Of a stretch of DNA of 64,000 bases, positions 51,121-60,805 are shown piece after piece. The notes beneath the pieces were generated by a model, which worked only from the letters and a program-made list of their open reading frames with translations, did not search any database and had not been told where the DNA came from. Position numbers and translations under genes: made by a program. Location of the stretch: the NCBI RefSeq assembly GCF_029433095.1, contig NZ_JARNTX010000001.1, positions 2,542,001 through 2,606,000 on the forward strand, given 5' to 3'. Every line of letters begins with the position of its first letter. The stretch's first letter is position 1. This DNA is from Hymenobacter sp. YC55. GTDB lineage: Bacteria; Bacteroidota; Bacteroidia; Cytophagales; Hymenobacteraceae.

Positions 51121-51453
51121 TCAGTTGCTCCAAGCTTTGCAAGCCTCTATGCACGCTTTGCAAGCAGCGGCGCACTGCTGGCAGTGAGTGTCGTTATGCT
51201 TAGCGCACTCGTTGTAGCAGAGTTGGCATAGTTCGATGCACTCGCGCATTAGGTACTTGGCATGCGCCGAGCCGCGGGCTACAAAGCGGGCCATGAGGGC
51301 ACAAATATCGGCACAATCTCGGTCGAGGACAATGCAGCCCACCATGTGCTGGACATGTTCCTCGTGCAAACAAGAGGTAGCACAAAATTCGCAGGCCGCT
51401 ACGCAGCGGTTCAAGGCATCGAGAACGGTTTGATTCTTGGCGACGGATGGCAT
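51121..51453 (-). CDS. Four-helix-bundle copper-binding protein (DUF326)
   Basis: A 110-residue protein with 16 cysteines arranged as repeated C-x3-C, C-x2-C motifs along amphipathic helices (NRCVAACEFCATSC, MRECIELCQLCYNEC, QQCAAACKACIEACK). This is the Csp-type copper-storage family, in which four helices line a core of thiolates holding many Cu(I) ions. No signal peptide or Tat motif is visible, so it is probably cytosolic (Csp3-like). It is a likely partner in copper homeostasis with the Sco1 operon 3 kb away. Confidence 0.93.
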   Translation of the reverse strand: MPSVAKNQTVLDALNRCVAACEFCATSCLHEEHVQHMVGCIVLDRDCADICALMARFVARGSAHAKYLMRECIELCQLCYNECAKHNDTHCQQCAAACKACIEACKAWSN

Positions 51454-51611
51454 GGGCTATTGCATCAGTTGGAAAGGCTAAGGTGGACTCGCTAAGCTAA
51501 TCTGTTGTGCGTGCGCCTGATGACGATGCCCATGCGGGATTTAACTCGAAAAAGGCACGATTTCCGTCTGGTTGTGGTTACATTCAGCTTTCATGTCCTA
51601 CTCTACCATCG

Positions 51612-51619
51612 TATTTTTA
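51612..51619 (+). promoter_or_regulatory. -7-like element TATTTTTA before recQ
   Basis: One base from the TAnnTTTG consensus, ending four bases before the ATG at 51624. It predicts a leaderless recQ message. Confidence 0.4.
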
Positions 51620-51623
51620 CCGG

Positions 51624-53873
<2,250 letters not shown>

Positions 53874-54244
53874 ATGGAGGCTCCTCAACAGTTGACAATG
53901 AGCCCACGGAGGTTATTTAACTGATTGTTCTGTTGAGCTTGCTGAAGCATCTCGCTTAAATCATTGTATTGTGAGATAAGCACACCTGTCGAGGTGCTTC
54001 GGTAGATGCAACATGACCGTTACGTTGTCGCTGTATAGCTCGAATAGCTCTTGGGAAACTAGTAACCAAGAACTCAACCAAGCGCTGTAATGGCTCAATT
54101 TAAGTCTGTAGATAGTTTGCAGTGTTCCAAAAAAAATTAGCAAAAATTTTCAGCTAATTGAATTAGTATTCTCGTAACAGGGTTCGTACTTTCACGAGCC
54201 GGTAACTATCTACCGATGAAGCCTTTTTCCGGCTCCCCTGCGCT
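53874..54244. other. Intergenic region with palindromic repeat
   Basis: 370 bases between recQ and the XRE/S24 gene. It holds the repeat at 53931-54017 (annotated separately) and a TACTTTCA -7-like sequence at about 54187, 50 bases before the next ATG. No frame with coding character is seen. Confidence 0.5.
53931..54017. repeat. TGTCATGCTGA-family inverted repeat, degenerate copy
   Basis: The left arm TGTTGAGCTTGCTGAAGCAT continues CTCGC, and the right arm holds GAGGTGCTTCGG ... ACATGAC. Compared with the clean copy at 62411-62508, both arms carry several changes, but order and spacing are kept. Confidence 0.55.
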
Positions 54245-55048
54245 ATGATCAATACCAATCTTAAATTCTGGCGGCGTGAACTGGCCCTTACACAGGCTCA
54301 GATGGCCGAAAAGCTAGGTATCAAACGCTCCTTAGTGGGCGCTTACGAAGAAGGGCGTGCCGAGCCCAAGTTGACTACTCTCGTTAACATGGCTCGCCTG
54401 TTCGGCATCACGCTGGACGCCCTTGTGACCACTGACTTTAGCAAAAAGAAGAATGCTAAAGCCGCGCTGCTGCAGCTTCAGCCCGCTACCACCGAACCGA
54501 CGCGTCCGGGCGGTGGCAACGGCTTGCGCATCCTGGCGCTTACGGTAGACAAAGAGCAAAACGAAAACATCGAACTGGTGCCCCAAAAGGCGGCCGCTGG
54601 CTACCTCAATGGCTACGCCGACCCCGAGTACCTGGAGGAGCTGCCGAAGTTCCGGTTGCCTATGCTCGGTACGGGCGGCACCTACCGCGCCTTCGAAATC
54701 AGCGGCGACTCTATGCTGCCCATTGCCAGCGGCACCGTTATCGTGGGCCGCTACGTGGACGACTGGATGACGCTCAAGGACGGCACGCCCTGCATCGTGG
54801 TTAGCTCCAAGGAAGGCATTGTGTTCAAGCGCGTGTTCAACCGCCTCAAGGAAGGCGCCATGCTGGCCCTGCACTCCGACAATCCGCTGTACTCGCCCTA
54901 CGAAATCGACGTGGAGGATGTAGTGGAAATCTGGGAAGCCAAAGCCTATATCAGCAGCACCTTCCCTATAGCCGACCTCTCGCTGAACCGTCTTGCCAGC
55001 ATCGTACTAGACTTGCAGCAGCAGGTGTCTACCATGCGGAAGGCGTAG
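54245..55048 (+). CDS. XRE-family regulator with S24 (LexA/CI-like) domain
   Basis: A 267-residue protein. The N-terminal HTH (LALTQAQMAEKLGIKRSLVG and VGAYEEGRAEPK) is of XRE type. After an unstructured linker, the C-terminal S24 fold has the serine of EISGDSMLPI (Ser156) and the lysine of IVFKRVFNR (Lys195), the catalytic dyad that performs self-cleavage in LexA and phage CI. A possible Ala-Gly cleavage site, KAAAGYL near residue 117, is present. Whether it is self-cleaved in response to DNA damage cannot be seen. A good terminator follows. Confidence 0.82.
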   Translation: MINTNLKFWRRELALTQAQMAEKLGIKRSLVGAYEEGRAEPKLTTLVNMARLFGITLDALVTTDFSKKKNAKAALLQLQPATTEPTRPGGGNGLRILALTVDKEQNENIELVPQKAAAGYLNGYADPEYLEELPKFRLPMLGTGGTYRAFEISGDSMLPIASGTVIVGRYVDDWMTLKDGTPCIVVSSKEGIVFKRVFNRLKEGAMLALHSDNPLYSPYEIDVEDVVEIWEAKAYISSTFPIADLSLNRLASIVLDLQQQVSTMRKA

Positions 55049-55099
55049 CAGAAGTTGTAGCCTATTTGTTGGCTTGTGCCGTTTCGCGCAAGTTTTACG

Positions 55100-55136
55100 A
55101 AAGCCCACCGAGCCTCTTGTTCGGTGGGCTTTTTGT
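55100..55136 (+). terminator. Rho-independent terminator of the XRE/S24 gene
   Basis: The stem AAAGCCCACCGA/TCGGTGGGCTTT with a nine-base loop is followed by a T-rich run. Confidence 0.9.
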
Positions 55137-55323
55137 TTTTGTTTGAAAGAACAAGCCCACTTGCAGGGCAGCTAGTTAGGTGCTTGTGTTGCTAACGACC
55201 GGAACCAGCCAGTGGTAAACAGACGCGTGCGCCTCCTAGATGGCATAAGCTAAAGCTTATGCCGTCTTCAACTTCCAGTGGTTGGGCTGCGTAAGGGAGC
55301 ACACAACCCAATCTCCTCCCGCT

Positions 55324-56043
55324 ATGATTAAGCTCGTTTCTGCTGCCGACCGTCACCACGCTGCCCCTGTAGCGTGGCTCAATAGTTTCTTCCTCTTCAG
55401 CTTTGCCGATTACCACGACCCGCAGAACGTGCAGTTTGGCCCGTTGCGCGTCTTCAACGACGACACGGTGCAGGCCCAATCCGGCTTCCCACAGCATCCG
55501 CATTCGGAAATGGAAATCGTGACGCTGGTGCTGGATGGCGAACTGTACCACGAGGATACGCTGGGCAACAAAGCTACTATCAAGAAAGGCGACGTGCAGC
55601 GCATGACGGCTGGCACTGGCTTAGCCCACTCCGAGTACAACCGCACCGATAAGGTGTTGCACTTGTATCAGCTCTGGTTTATATCCAACCAAAAAGGCTT
55701 GGCGCCTAGCTACGAACAGAAGGACGTAAACTTCCTGGATACTAAAAACGAGTTGGTGCCGCTGGTGTCAGGCCAGAAAGTGTTGGAGGACGTGGTGTAC
55801 ATGAATTCTAACACGAGTATCTACTGGTGCAATTTGCGCGAAGACAAAACGGTTATCTTTAAAACCTTCCCCATCCGCAACACCTTCATTTACGTGAAAG
55901 AAGGCTCCCTCTTCATCAACGGCATCGACATTGGGCCCAACGACCAAGTACGTTCCACCGATGAACACGTGCTGGAAATTCGGGCTTCCAAGGATGCGCA
56001 GTTCATACTAATCGATTTGCCAGCTGACGAGGCGAATTACTAA
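55324..56043 (+). CDS. Pirin-family cupin protein
   Basis: A 239-residue protein; the ATG at 55324 (MIKLVSAADRHH) is used, as upstream codons are noncoding. The N-terminal cupin has FSFADYHDPQNVQFGPLRVF and GFPQHPHSEMEIVTLVLDGE; the H-P-H-x-E-M-E metal site is intact. The second cupin is less conserved, as usual. Bacterial pirins can act as quercetin 2,3-dioxygenases or redox-sensing regulators; which applies here is unknown. Confidence 0.92.
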   Translation: MIKLVSAADRHHAAPVAWLNSFFLFSFADYHDPQNVQFGPLRVFNDDTVQAQSGFPQHPHSEMEIVTLVLDGELYHEDTLGNKATIKKGDVQRMTAGTGLAHSEYNRTDKVLHLYQLWFISNQKGLAPSYEQKDVNFLDTKNELVPLVSGQKVLEDVVYMNSNTSIYWCNLREDKTVIFKTFPIRNTFIYVKEGSLFINGIDIGPNDQVRSTDEHVLEIRASKDAQFILIDLPADEANY

Positions 56044-56095
56044 CTCCATAGTATCAACGCCGCTCGGCACACTATGCGCATTGCGCATGTTTATG

Positions 56096-56151
56096 AGACT
56101 TCAAACAAAGAAGGCCGAACCACTTGGTTCGGCCTTCTTTGTTTGAAGTCT
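56096..56151. terminator. Long perfect hairpin between convergent genes
   Basis: Arms of 26 bases begin AGACTTCAAACAAAGAAGGC and pair perfectly around the loop ACTT. It sits between the converging pirin and esterase genes, so terminates both. Confidence 0.85.
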
Positions 56152-56213
56152 GGTGGTCTGCATCACAAGAAATCAGGATACTGCCCTCCTGTTCAGCTGC
56201 ATAGACTTGCTAC

Positions 56214-57071
56214 CTACTTCGCAGAACCTTGCACCGGCGGCTTAAACACATATCGGAATGCTTTCAGAGCGGCCGGGTGGTAGATAGTTGCATGTGTTTC
56301 TTCAGGCATCGGCTCGAAACGCCAGCTGATAATAGGCTTTGCAGTGGCTTGTAGTACCTCGGCGAATTGGCGGCCGTCGGTGGCAATTTCAGGCTCACTG
56401 CTTGTAGCCATATACAGCGTTTTCTTTTTACCAGTATAGGTCTGTAAGAAGCTGCTGGCCTGTTTTACCTGCTGCTTGTTGTTCCACCACAGGCTCGGGT
56501 CGAAGGCCAGGTAGGTATCAAACAGGTCGGGCTCTTGCAATAGCGTTTCAACAACAAACAAGCCGGCCAACGATTCGCCAACAATGGCGGTTTCGGTTGT
56601 AGTGCGGTAGCGCTGCCGAATCTGGGGCATTAGCTCCTGACGAATAAACCGACGGAATGCGGCCGAGCCACCTACGTGGGGCGCAATCTTCTTGTCTTTC
56701 TCGTTGGTTGTGGGGCCCGTTAGGTCGCGCCGCCGTTCGGTGTTTTCAATTCCGACTAAAATGAACGGGCGCATGGTGCCATTGCCAACCAGCACTTGCA
56801 CAAGCCCGGCCACGTGCAGGAAGTCTTCCGCCATGCCTCCATCGGGCATATAGAGCACAGGAAGCTGCACCGTGGCAGATTCGGTGTACGCGGGCGGGTA
56901 ATAAACGTTAATCCGCCGGACTTCGCCCAATACCTTGGACTCGAGCGTGAAGGTGTTGCCTATGGCAATGGATGCGTCTTTACTCTGCGCTTGCACAAAG
57001 CCTACCGGAGTGCCAACCAACAAAAACAGAAGAACGAGCAGCTGTTTAAGTGAATTATACCTGATGCTCAT
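56214..57071 (-). CDS. Secreted esterase-like alpha/beta hydrolase
   Basis: A 285-residue protein with a signal peptide (LLVLLFLLVGTPVGFVQA). VYYPPAYTESATVQLPVLY, then YMPDGGMAEDFLHVAG, AIVGESLAGLFVVETLL (nucleophile Ser in G-x-S-x-A-G) and ETHATIYHPA (His) give the esterase D/Fes-like (IroE-like) pattern. It probably cleaves ester bonds of a siderophore or a similar periplasmic or secreted substrate. No siderophore genes are adjacent, so the substrate is unknown. Confidence 0.82.
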   Translation of the reverse strand: MSIRYNSLKQLLVLLFLLVGTPVGFVQAQSKDASIAIGNTFTLESKVLGEVRRINVYYPPAYTESATVQLPVLYMPDGGMAEDFLHVAGLVQVLVGNGTMRPFILVGIENTERRRDLTGPTTNEKDKKIAPHVGGSAAFRRFIRQELMPQIRQRYRTTTETAIVGESLAGLFVVETLLQEPDLFDTYLAFDPSLWWNNKQQVKQASSFLQTYTGKKKTLYMATSSEPEIATDGRQFAEVLQATAKPIISWRFEPMPEETHATIYHPAALKAFRYVFKPPVQGSAK

Positions 57072-57123
57072 TCCTCTGTTTTTAAAACTGGTGATTTATC
57101 TGGTTTACGCGCCCTCTGACAAG

Positions 57124-57254
57124 GCCTATCCACCTAGGGTTTGTCATTCCGATGCAAGAGGAATCCGATTTAAGTCCTTTCAATAATTTCATCCAGATTC
57201 CACTCTCCGCTTGATGCGTGGAATGTCGGAATGACATACGCTAGGTGGATAGGC
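57124..57254. repeat. Large nested inverted repeat (type D)
   Basis: The outer arms are GCCTATCCACCTAG (57124-57137) and CTAGGTGGATAGGC (57241-57254), an exact match. The next pair is TGTCATTCCGA (57142-57152) with TCGGAATGACA (57226-57236), and an inner partial pair carries GGAATC/GATTCC. It lies between two co-oriented minus-strand genes, immediately downstream of the M2 peptidase stop. Confidence 0.7.
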
Positions 57255-57260
57255 ATTTTG

Positions 57261-59117
57261 CTACATCGTGTACTTGCGGCCTTTGTTCTGCTGCTTTAGG
57301 TAGGCCATCAGCGGCTGAAAGTACTCTACCATGGCGCGAGCCGAGAGGTCTTCGCCGGTTTTCTCTTTGAGTACCGCTTGCCAGTCTTTGCTGGCGCCGG
57401 GGCGCATGATGTCGGCTAGGAAGGCTCCTACTTCTTTGCTGCCGTAGTAGTTGGTGGCGTGCGGGTCCTGCTTGAGAATCTTCTTGGCAATATGGTCGTG
57501 GAGTTGGAACAGGATGACGTACGACAGGGCGTAGTCGTAGTACTGCGCGGGGTCGTCGTTGATGTGGGTTTTGGTGGCGGGGTCGAGGTACTGCTCGCCG
57601 CGCGTGGTGGGTGGCACAATGCCCTGGTACTTCTTGGCTAGCTCCCACCACTTCGCATTGAGTTGGTCGGCGGGCAGTTTTTCGGCGTAGAAGCTGTTTT
57701 CCCACTCACTCATCACGCCCGAAGCAAAGGGAATGAAAGCAGCGTAGTTGAGCGCTTCTTTGAGCAGGGTTTGGGTTTGGTCGGTCTGCGTTTTGGCATC
57801 GACCAGGTTAAGGCCAGTCAAGAATGGCTTTTGGGTGGCTGCCAGACCCATCAGGCTGCCCATGGCTTCGTGATAGGCGCGGTTGGCACCGCCGCGCAGC
57901 AGCACCGGCACTTCGGGGTTGGTGTAGGTGAGGTAGTAGTAGATGTGGCCGAGCTCGTGGTGGGTGGTTTCGTACCACTCGGTGTTGCCTTCCACGCTCA
58001 TCAGGCTGCGCACGTCCTGATCGAGGTTCATGTGCCAGGCCGAGGCGTGGTTGTTCTTTTTATAAGTAGCGCCCTTAGGCAGCGGGTAGAGGCTGCTTTT
58101 CTCGTAGAAGCTAGGCGGCAGCGCCGGAAAGCCGAGGCTCTGGTAGAACCGTTCGGCTTGCTGCACCTGCCACTCCGCGCCTTTTTTGGCCAGCACAGGG
58201 TCGAGGTTGAGCCCTTTCACTTCCACCATGGCGCTCCAATCCTGGCCCCAACGGTTGGGCAGCCAGTGTGCGGGCAAGTAATCGGGCACCTGTTTCTGAC
58301 CGTATTTCTTGGCTAGCTCGTAGCGGGCATACGTGTGCAGCTCCCGGTAGAGCGGACGCAACTCGTCGTTGATTTTGCGTACCAGCGTCATCATCTCCTC
58401 TCGGCTCAAACCGTAGTCGGAGGCCTGGTAGGTGAAGTAGTCGGGGTAGCCGAGGGCCTGCACGGTTTGGTTGCGCAGGTCGCGAAGGCCAAGCAAGCCG
58501 TCTTTGAGCGTGGGGCCAATGGCCTTGCTGGCTTCCCATACCTGCTGGCGCTTGGCAGCATTCTTTTCCTTGCGCAGCAGCTCATCGAGGTCGTTGGTGG
58601 TGACGGACTTGCCCGCGTATTTGTAGTCGAAGCCGTAGAGCTTTTCGGTTTGGGCGGCTTCGGCGACAATGCGGCGCTTTACCACGTCGGCCACAGTTTG
58701 GGGGTTGTTGGCGGCGTTGTAGAGGGCGGTTTGCAGCTGCTTGATTTGCAGCTCCGTCAGGTCGGCCTTATGCTCCAGCAGGGTCTTGATGGTTACGATA
58801 TTCTCGGAGCTACCCGTGAAAGCCGCCATACGGCCGTTGGCACGGGCTGTGGCGCCCGAGTTGCTGGTGTCGCCGGCCACAATGTGCGTGTTGGAGCGCC
58901 ACTCGGCCTCGCTCGACTGCGTGTAGAGCCGCTGATATTCCTTGGAGTAATTGATTAAGAATTCCTCGGCCTGCGCCCGGTAGTCAGGTGGGGCGGGCGG
59001 AGTGGAAACTGTGGTTTCGGGGGTAGTGGCGGACGTGGTAGTAGCGGGCGTATTGGCCGTAGGCGCGCAGGCCGCTAACGAAACAGCCGTTAGAAGGGGC
59101 AAAAAGGTCTTTTTCAT
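57261..59117 (-). CDS. M2-family peptidyl-dipeptidase lipoprotein
   Basis: A 618-residue protein with lipobox SLAAC (Cys17) after a signal peptide, then a Thr/Ala/Pro-rich linker. The zinc motif ETTHHELGHIYYY near residue 385 (HExxH) and the downstream Glu in YHEAMGSL are those of M2 peptidases, the angiotensin-converting-enzyme family. LPAHWLPNRWGQDW and NNHASAWHMNLDQDVRS are also typical of the family. It removes C-terminal dipeptides from oligopeptides in the periplasm or at the cell surface. Full length. A perfect -7 element lies five bases upstream. Confidence 0.93.
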   Translation of the reverse strand: MKKTFLPLLTAVSLAACAPTANTPATTTSATTPETTVSTPPAPPDYRAQAEEFLINYSKEYQRLYTQSSEAEWRSNTHIVAGDTSNSGATARANGRMAAFTGSSENIVTIKTLLEHKADLTELQIKQLQTALYNAANNPQTVADVVKRRIVAEAAQTEKLYGFDYKYAGKSVTTNDLDELLRKEKNAAKRQQVWEASKAIGPTLKDGLLGLRDLRNQTVQALGYPDYFTYQASDYGLSREEMMTLVRKINDELRPLYRELHTYARYELAKKYGQKQVPDYLPAHWLPNRWGQDWSAMVEVKGLNLDPVLAKKGAEWQVQQAERFYQSLGFPALPPSFYEKSSLYPLPKGATYKKNNHASAWHMNLDQDVRSLMSVEGNTEWYETTHHELGHIYYYLTYTNPEVPVLLRGGANRAYHEAMGSLMGLAATQKPFLTGLNLVDAKTQTDQTQTLLKEALNYAAFIPFASGVMSEWENSFYAEKLPADQLNAKWWELAKKYQGIVPPTTRGEQYLDPATKTHINDDPAQYYDYALSYVILFQLHDHIAKKILKQDPHATNYYGSKEVGAFLADIMRPGASKDWQAVLKEKTGEDLSARAMVEYFQPLMAYLKQQNKGRKYTM

Positions 59118-59122
59118 TACAG

Positions 59123-59130
59123 CAAAGCTA
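59123..59130 (-). promoter_or_regulatory. -7 element TAGCTTTG five bases before the M2 peptidase ATG
   Basis: A minus-strand perfect match to TAnnTTTG, with its last G five bases from the ATG at 59117. It implies a leaderless mRNA. Confidence 0.6.
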
Positions 59131-59238
59131 AAACTCCCACCGAATTGCGGGGCATCTATCTTTTGCTGCTTGTCTATGCCTTTTCTACTCCTATTAGGTC
59201 GCCACCTTAACTTCAGTTACTTCTCCCTTGTCGTAGCC

Positions 59239-60183
59239 TTATGCGGCTGCCTGCTGCTGCAACAAGTGGCAGTCCTTGTACTTCTTGCCGCTACCGCACG
59301 GGCACGGGTCGTTGCGGCCGAATTTGCGACGACTCCGCAGGGTCTTGAGCCACTCTCGCGGGTCCACGGCGAAGCGTAGGAAACGCTTCTTGGGGTTTTG
59401 GCGGAAAGCGCGCAGCAGCAGCTCGTACAGCTCGGGATGATGCTCCTGCAGCTTTTCGGGCTTCTCGAAGAAATACTCGGTCACGACGGCAAAGAACTCA
59501 GCTTCGTTGGTGGCAGCGTAATCGTTGATTTCCGAGTTACCGTCGCGGATGGCTTGGATTTCACGCGCCATTACCTCGGCCCACGGGGCGTGTAGTTCTG
59601 GCGGCAACGTGGCGGAAGGCACCCCGTCGATGGTGCCATCGGCGGCATCGAGCAAGTGTGCAAACTCGTGGATGCCCACATTCTGCTTATCCAGCGCATC
59701 GCGGAAGCCTTGTTCCAACGAGGCTTTGGAAAGGTGCATGTAGCGCGAGGTCTGGAAGTTGCGGACACTACCTAGCAGCGTGCCAGACAGTGGCGCCACT
59801 TCTTTGTTGGGGTCCTGCTGCTCTTTCCAGGCATCGGGCACTACCAGCACCTCACTCAGATTACCATATTCCCAATCAGGAAAACCAAACACCGGAATAA
59901 CGGCGGAAGCAGCCACCAACACGCGCGTTACGTCATCAATTTCGGTTTGCACGCCGGTGATAAGCGTCTGCGCCAGAAACACCTGGATTTTCTTCTCGAA
60001 GCGCAATTTGTCCTTAGCAGTCAACGACAAGTAAAACGCAACCCGCTCGTTTAGAATCTGCCGCCAAGCAGCGGGAAAATCTTCGGCCAGCGCGGCCGCC
60101 TTTTGGCGCGATTCGCGGGTGACATAGCGATAAAACAGAAAGACAATAACCGCGACGAAAGCGGCAAAAAACCAGTATTGCAT
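59239..60183 (-). CDS. MtfA-family zinc peptidase with C-terminal SEC-C motif
   Basis: A 314-residue protein with one N-terminal membrane helix (YWFFAAFVAVIVFLFYRYV). The MtfA/DgsA-anti-repressor zinc site HEFAHLLD is near residue 174, and NEAEFFAVVTEYFFEKP follows. After residue 285 there is a SEC-C zinc knuckle GRNDPCPCGSGKKYKDCH, as in SecA. The combination MtfA plus SEC-C is unusual to me. E. coli MtfA binds the glucose repressor Mlc and is a peptidase; no Mlc homologue is seen here. Confidence 0.88.
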   Translation of the reverse strand: MQYWFFAAFVAVIVFLFYRYVTRESRQKAAALAEDFPAAWRQILNERVAFYLSLTAKDKLRFEKKIQVFLAQTLITGVQTEIDDVTRVLVAASAVIPVFGFPDWEYGNLSEVLVVPDAWKEQQDPNKEVAPLSGTLLGSVRNFQTSRYMHLSKASLEQGFRDALDKQNVGIHEFAHLLDAADGTIDGVPSATLPPELHAPWAEVMAREIQAIRDGNSEINDYAATNEAEFFAVVTEYFFEKPEKLQEHHPELYELLLRAFRQNPKKRFLRFAVDPREWLKTLRSRRKFGRNDPCPCGSGKKYKDCHLLQQQAAA

Positions 60184-60270
60184 GGGCGGCTAAACGGGTG
60201 ATTAACGCTTTGGTTTAAGTAAAGCGAAAATCTATTTTCTCTGCTCGTTCGCAGACGTCAGCGCTTCGCT

Positions 60271-60660
60271 TTACAGCTCTTTCAGGTGCTCGGTTAGCCG
60301 CTCCCGTAGCAGGTCTTGCAGCACAGCATCGAGGAACTGAAACTTGTCGGGGATGCGCAGGTTGATGATGGGTTTGCCTGCCAGTTCTTCCTTGAACTTC
60401 GCCTGTAGAATGTCGGCGTGCTTGCGCTCCATCACGAATATTACATCGGCCCAGCCCACATGCCCGGCCGTTACGCGCACTCTAGCTCCCGGCTCGGTGC
60501 CGGCGGAGCGGGCCGTGTAGTGCGTGTGGCCATCGAAGAGCCGCTCGGCGGTGAGGCTGCGCCAGCGGTTTTGGCTGCAAACAAAGAGAAGCTGAGAAGC
60601 GTCGGTGGGTACGGTTGGCAAGGGCGTTGTGCTTTTACAAAGCCCAAAGCTAGTAGGCAT
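60271..60660 (-). CDS. Low-molecular-weight tyrosine phosphatase-like protein
   Basis: A 129-residue protein from the ATG at 60660; a TTG at 60621 gives 116 residues. A perfect -7 element (TAGCTTTG, minus strand, 60645-60652) lies inside the longer frame, so the TTG start is a real alternative. The P-loop LLFVCSQNRWRSLTAERLF holds C-x5-R-S of the LMW-PTP/arsenate-reductase fold. The general-acid Asp expected near the C-terminus is not obvious (IPDKFQF is a candidate). It belongs with short proteins called predicted tyrosine phosphatases; the substrate is unknown. Confidence 0.75.
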   Translation of the reverse strand: MPTSFGLCKSTTPLPTVPTDASQLLFVCSQNRWRSLTAERLFDGHTHYTARSAGTEPGARVRVTAGHVGWADVIFVMERKHADILQAKFKEELAGKPIINLRIPDKFQFLDAVLQDLLRERLTEHLKEL

Positions 60661-60805
60661 TCCGTCGTTTATACGTCTCTTCAATGCCCATAATCTTTTG
60701 CAGTGCTTCCACGCTTATCCGTGGCAAAACTGCTTTACTTGCCACCTGTCTCCCACCCGGTGCTGAATTGCTTTTGGCATCACCCACGCCACGCTCTTTC
60801 CCAAC

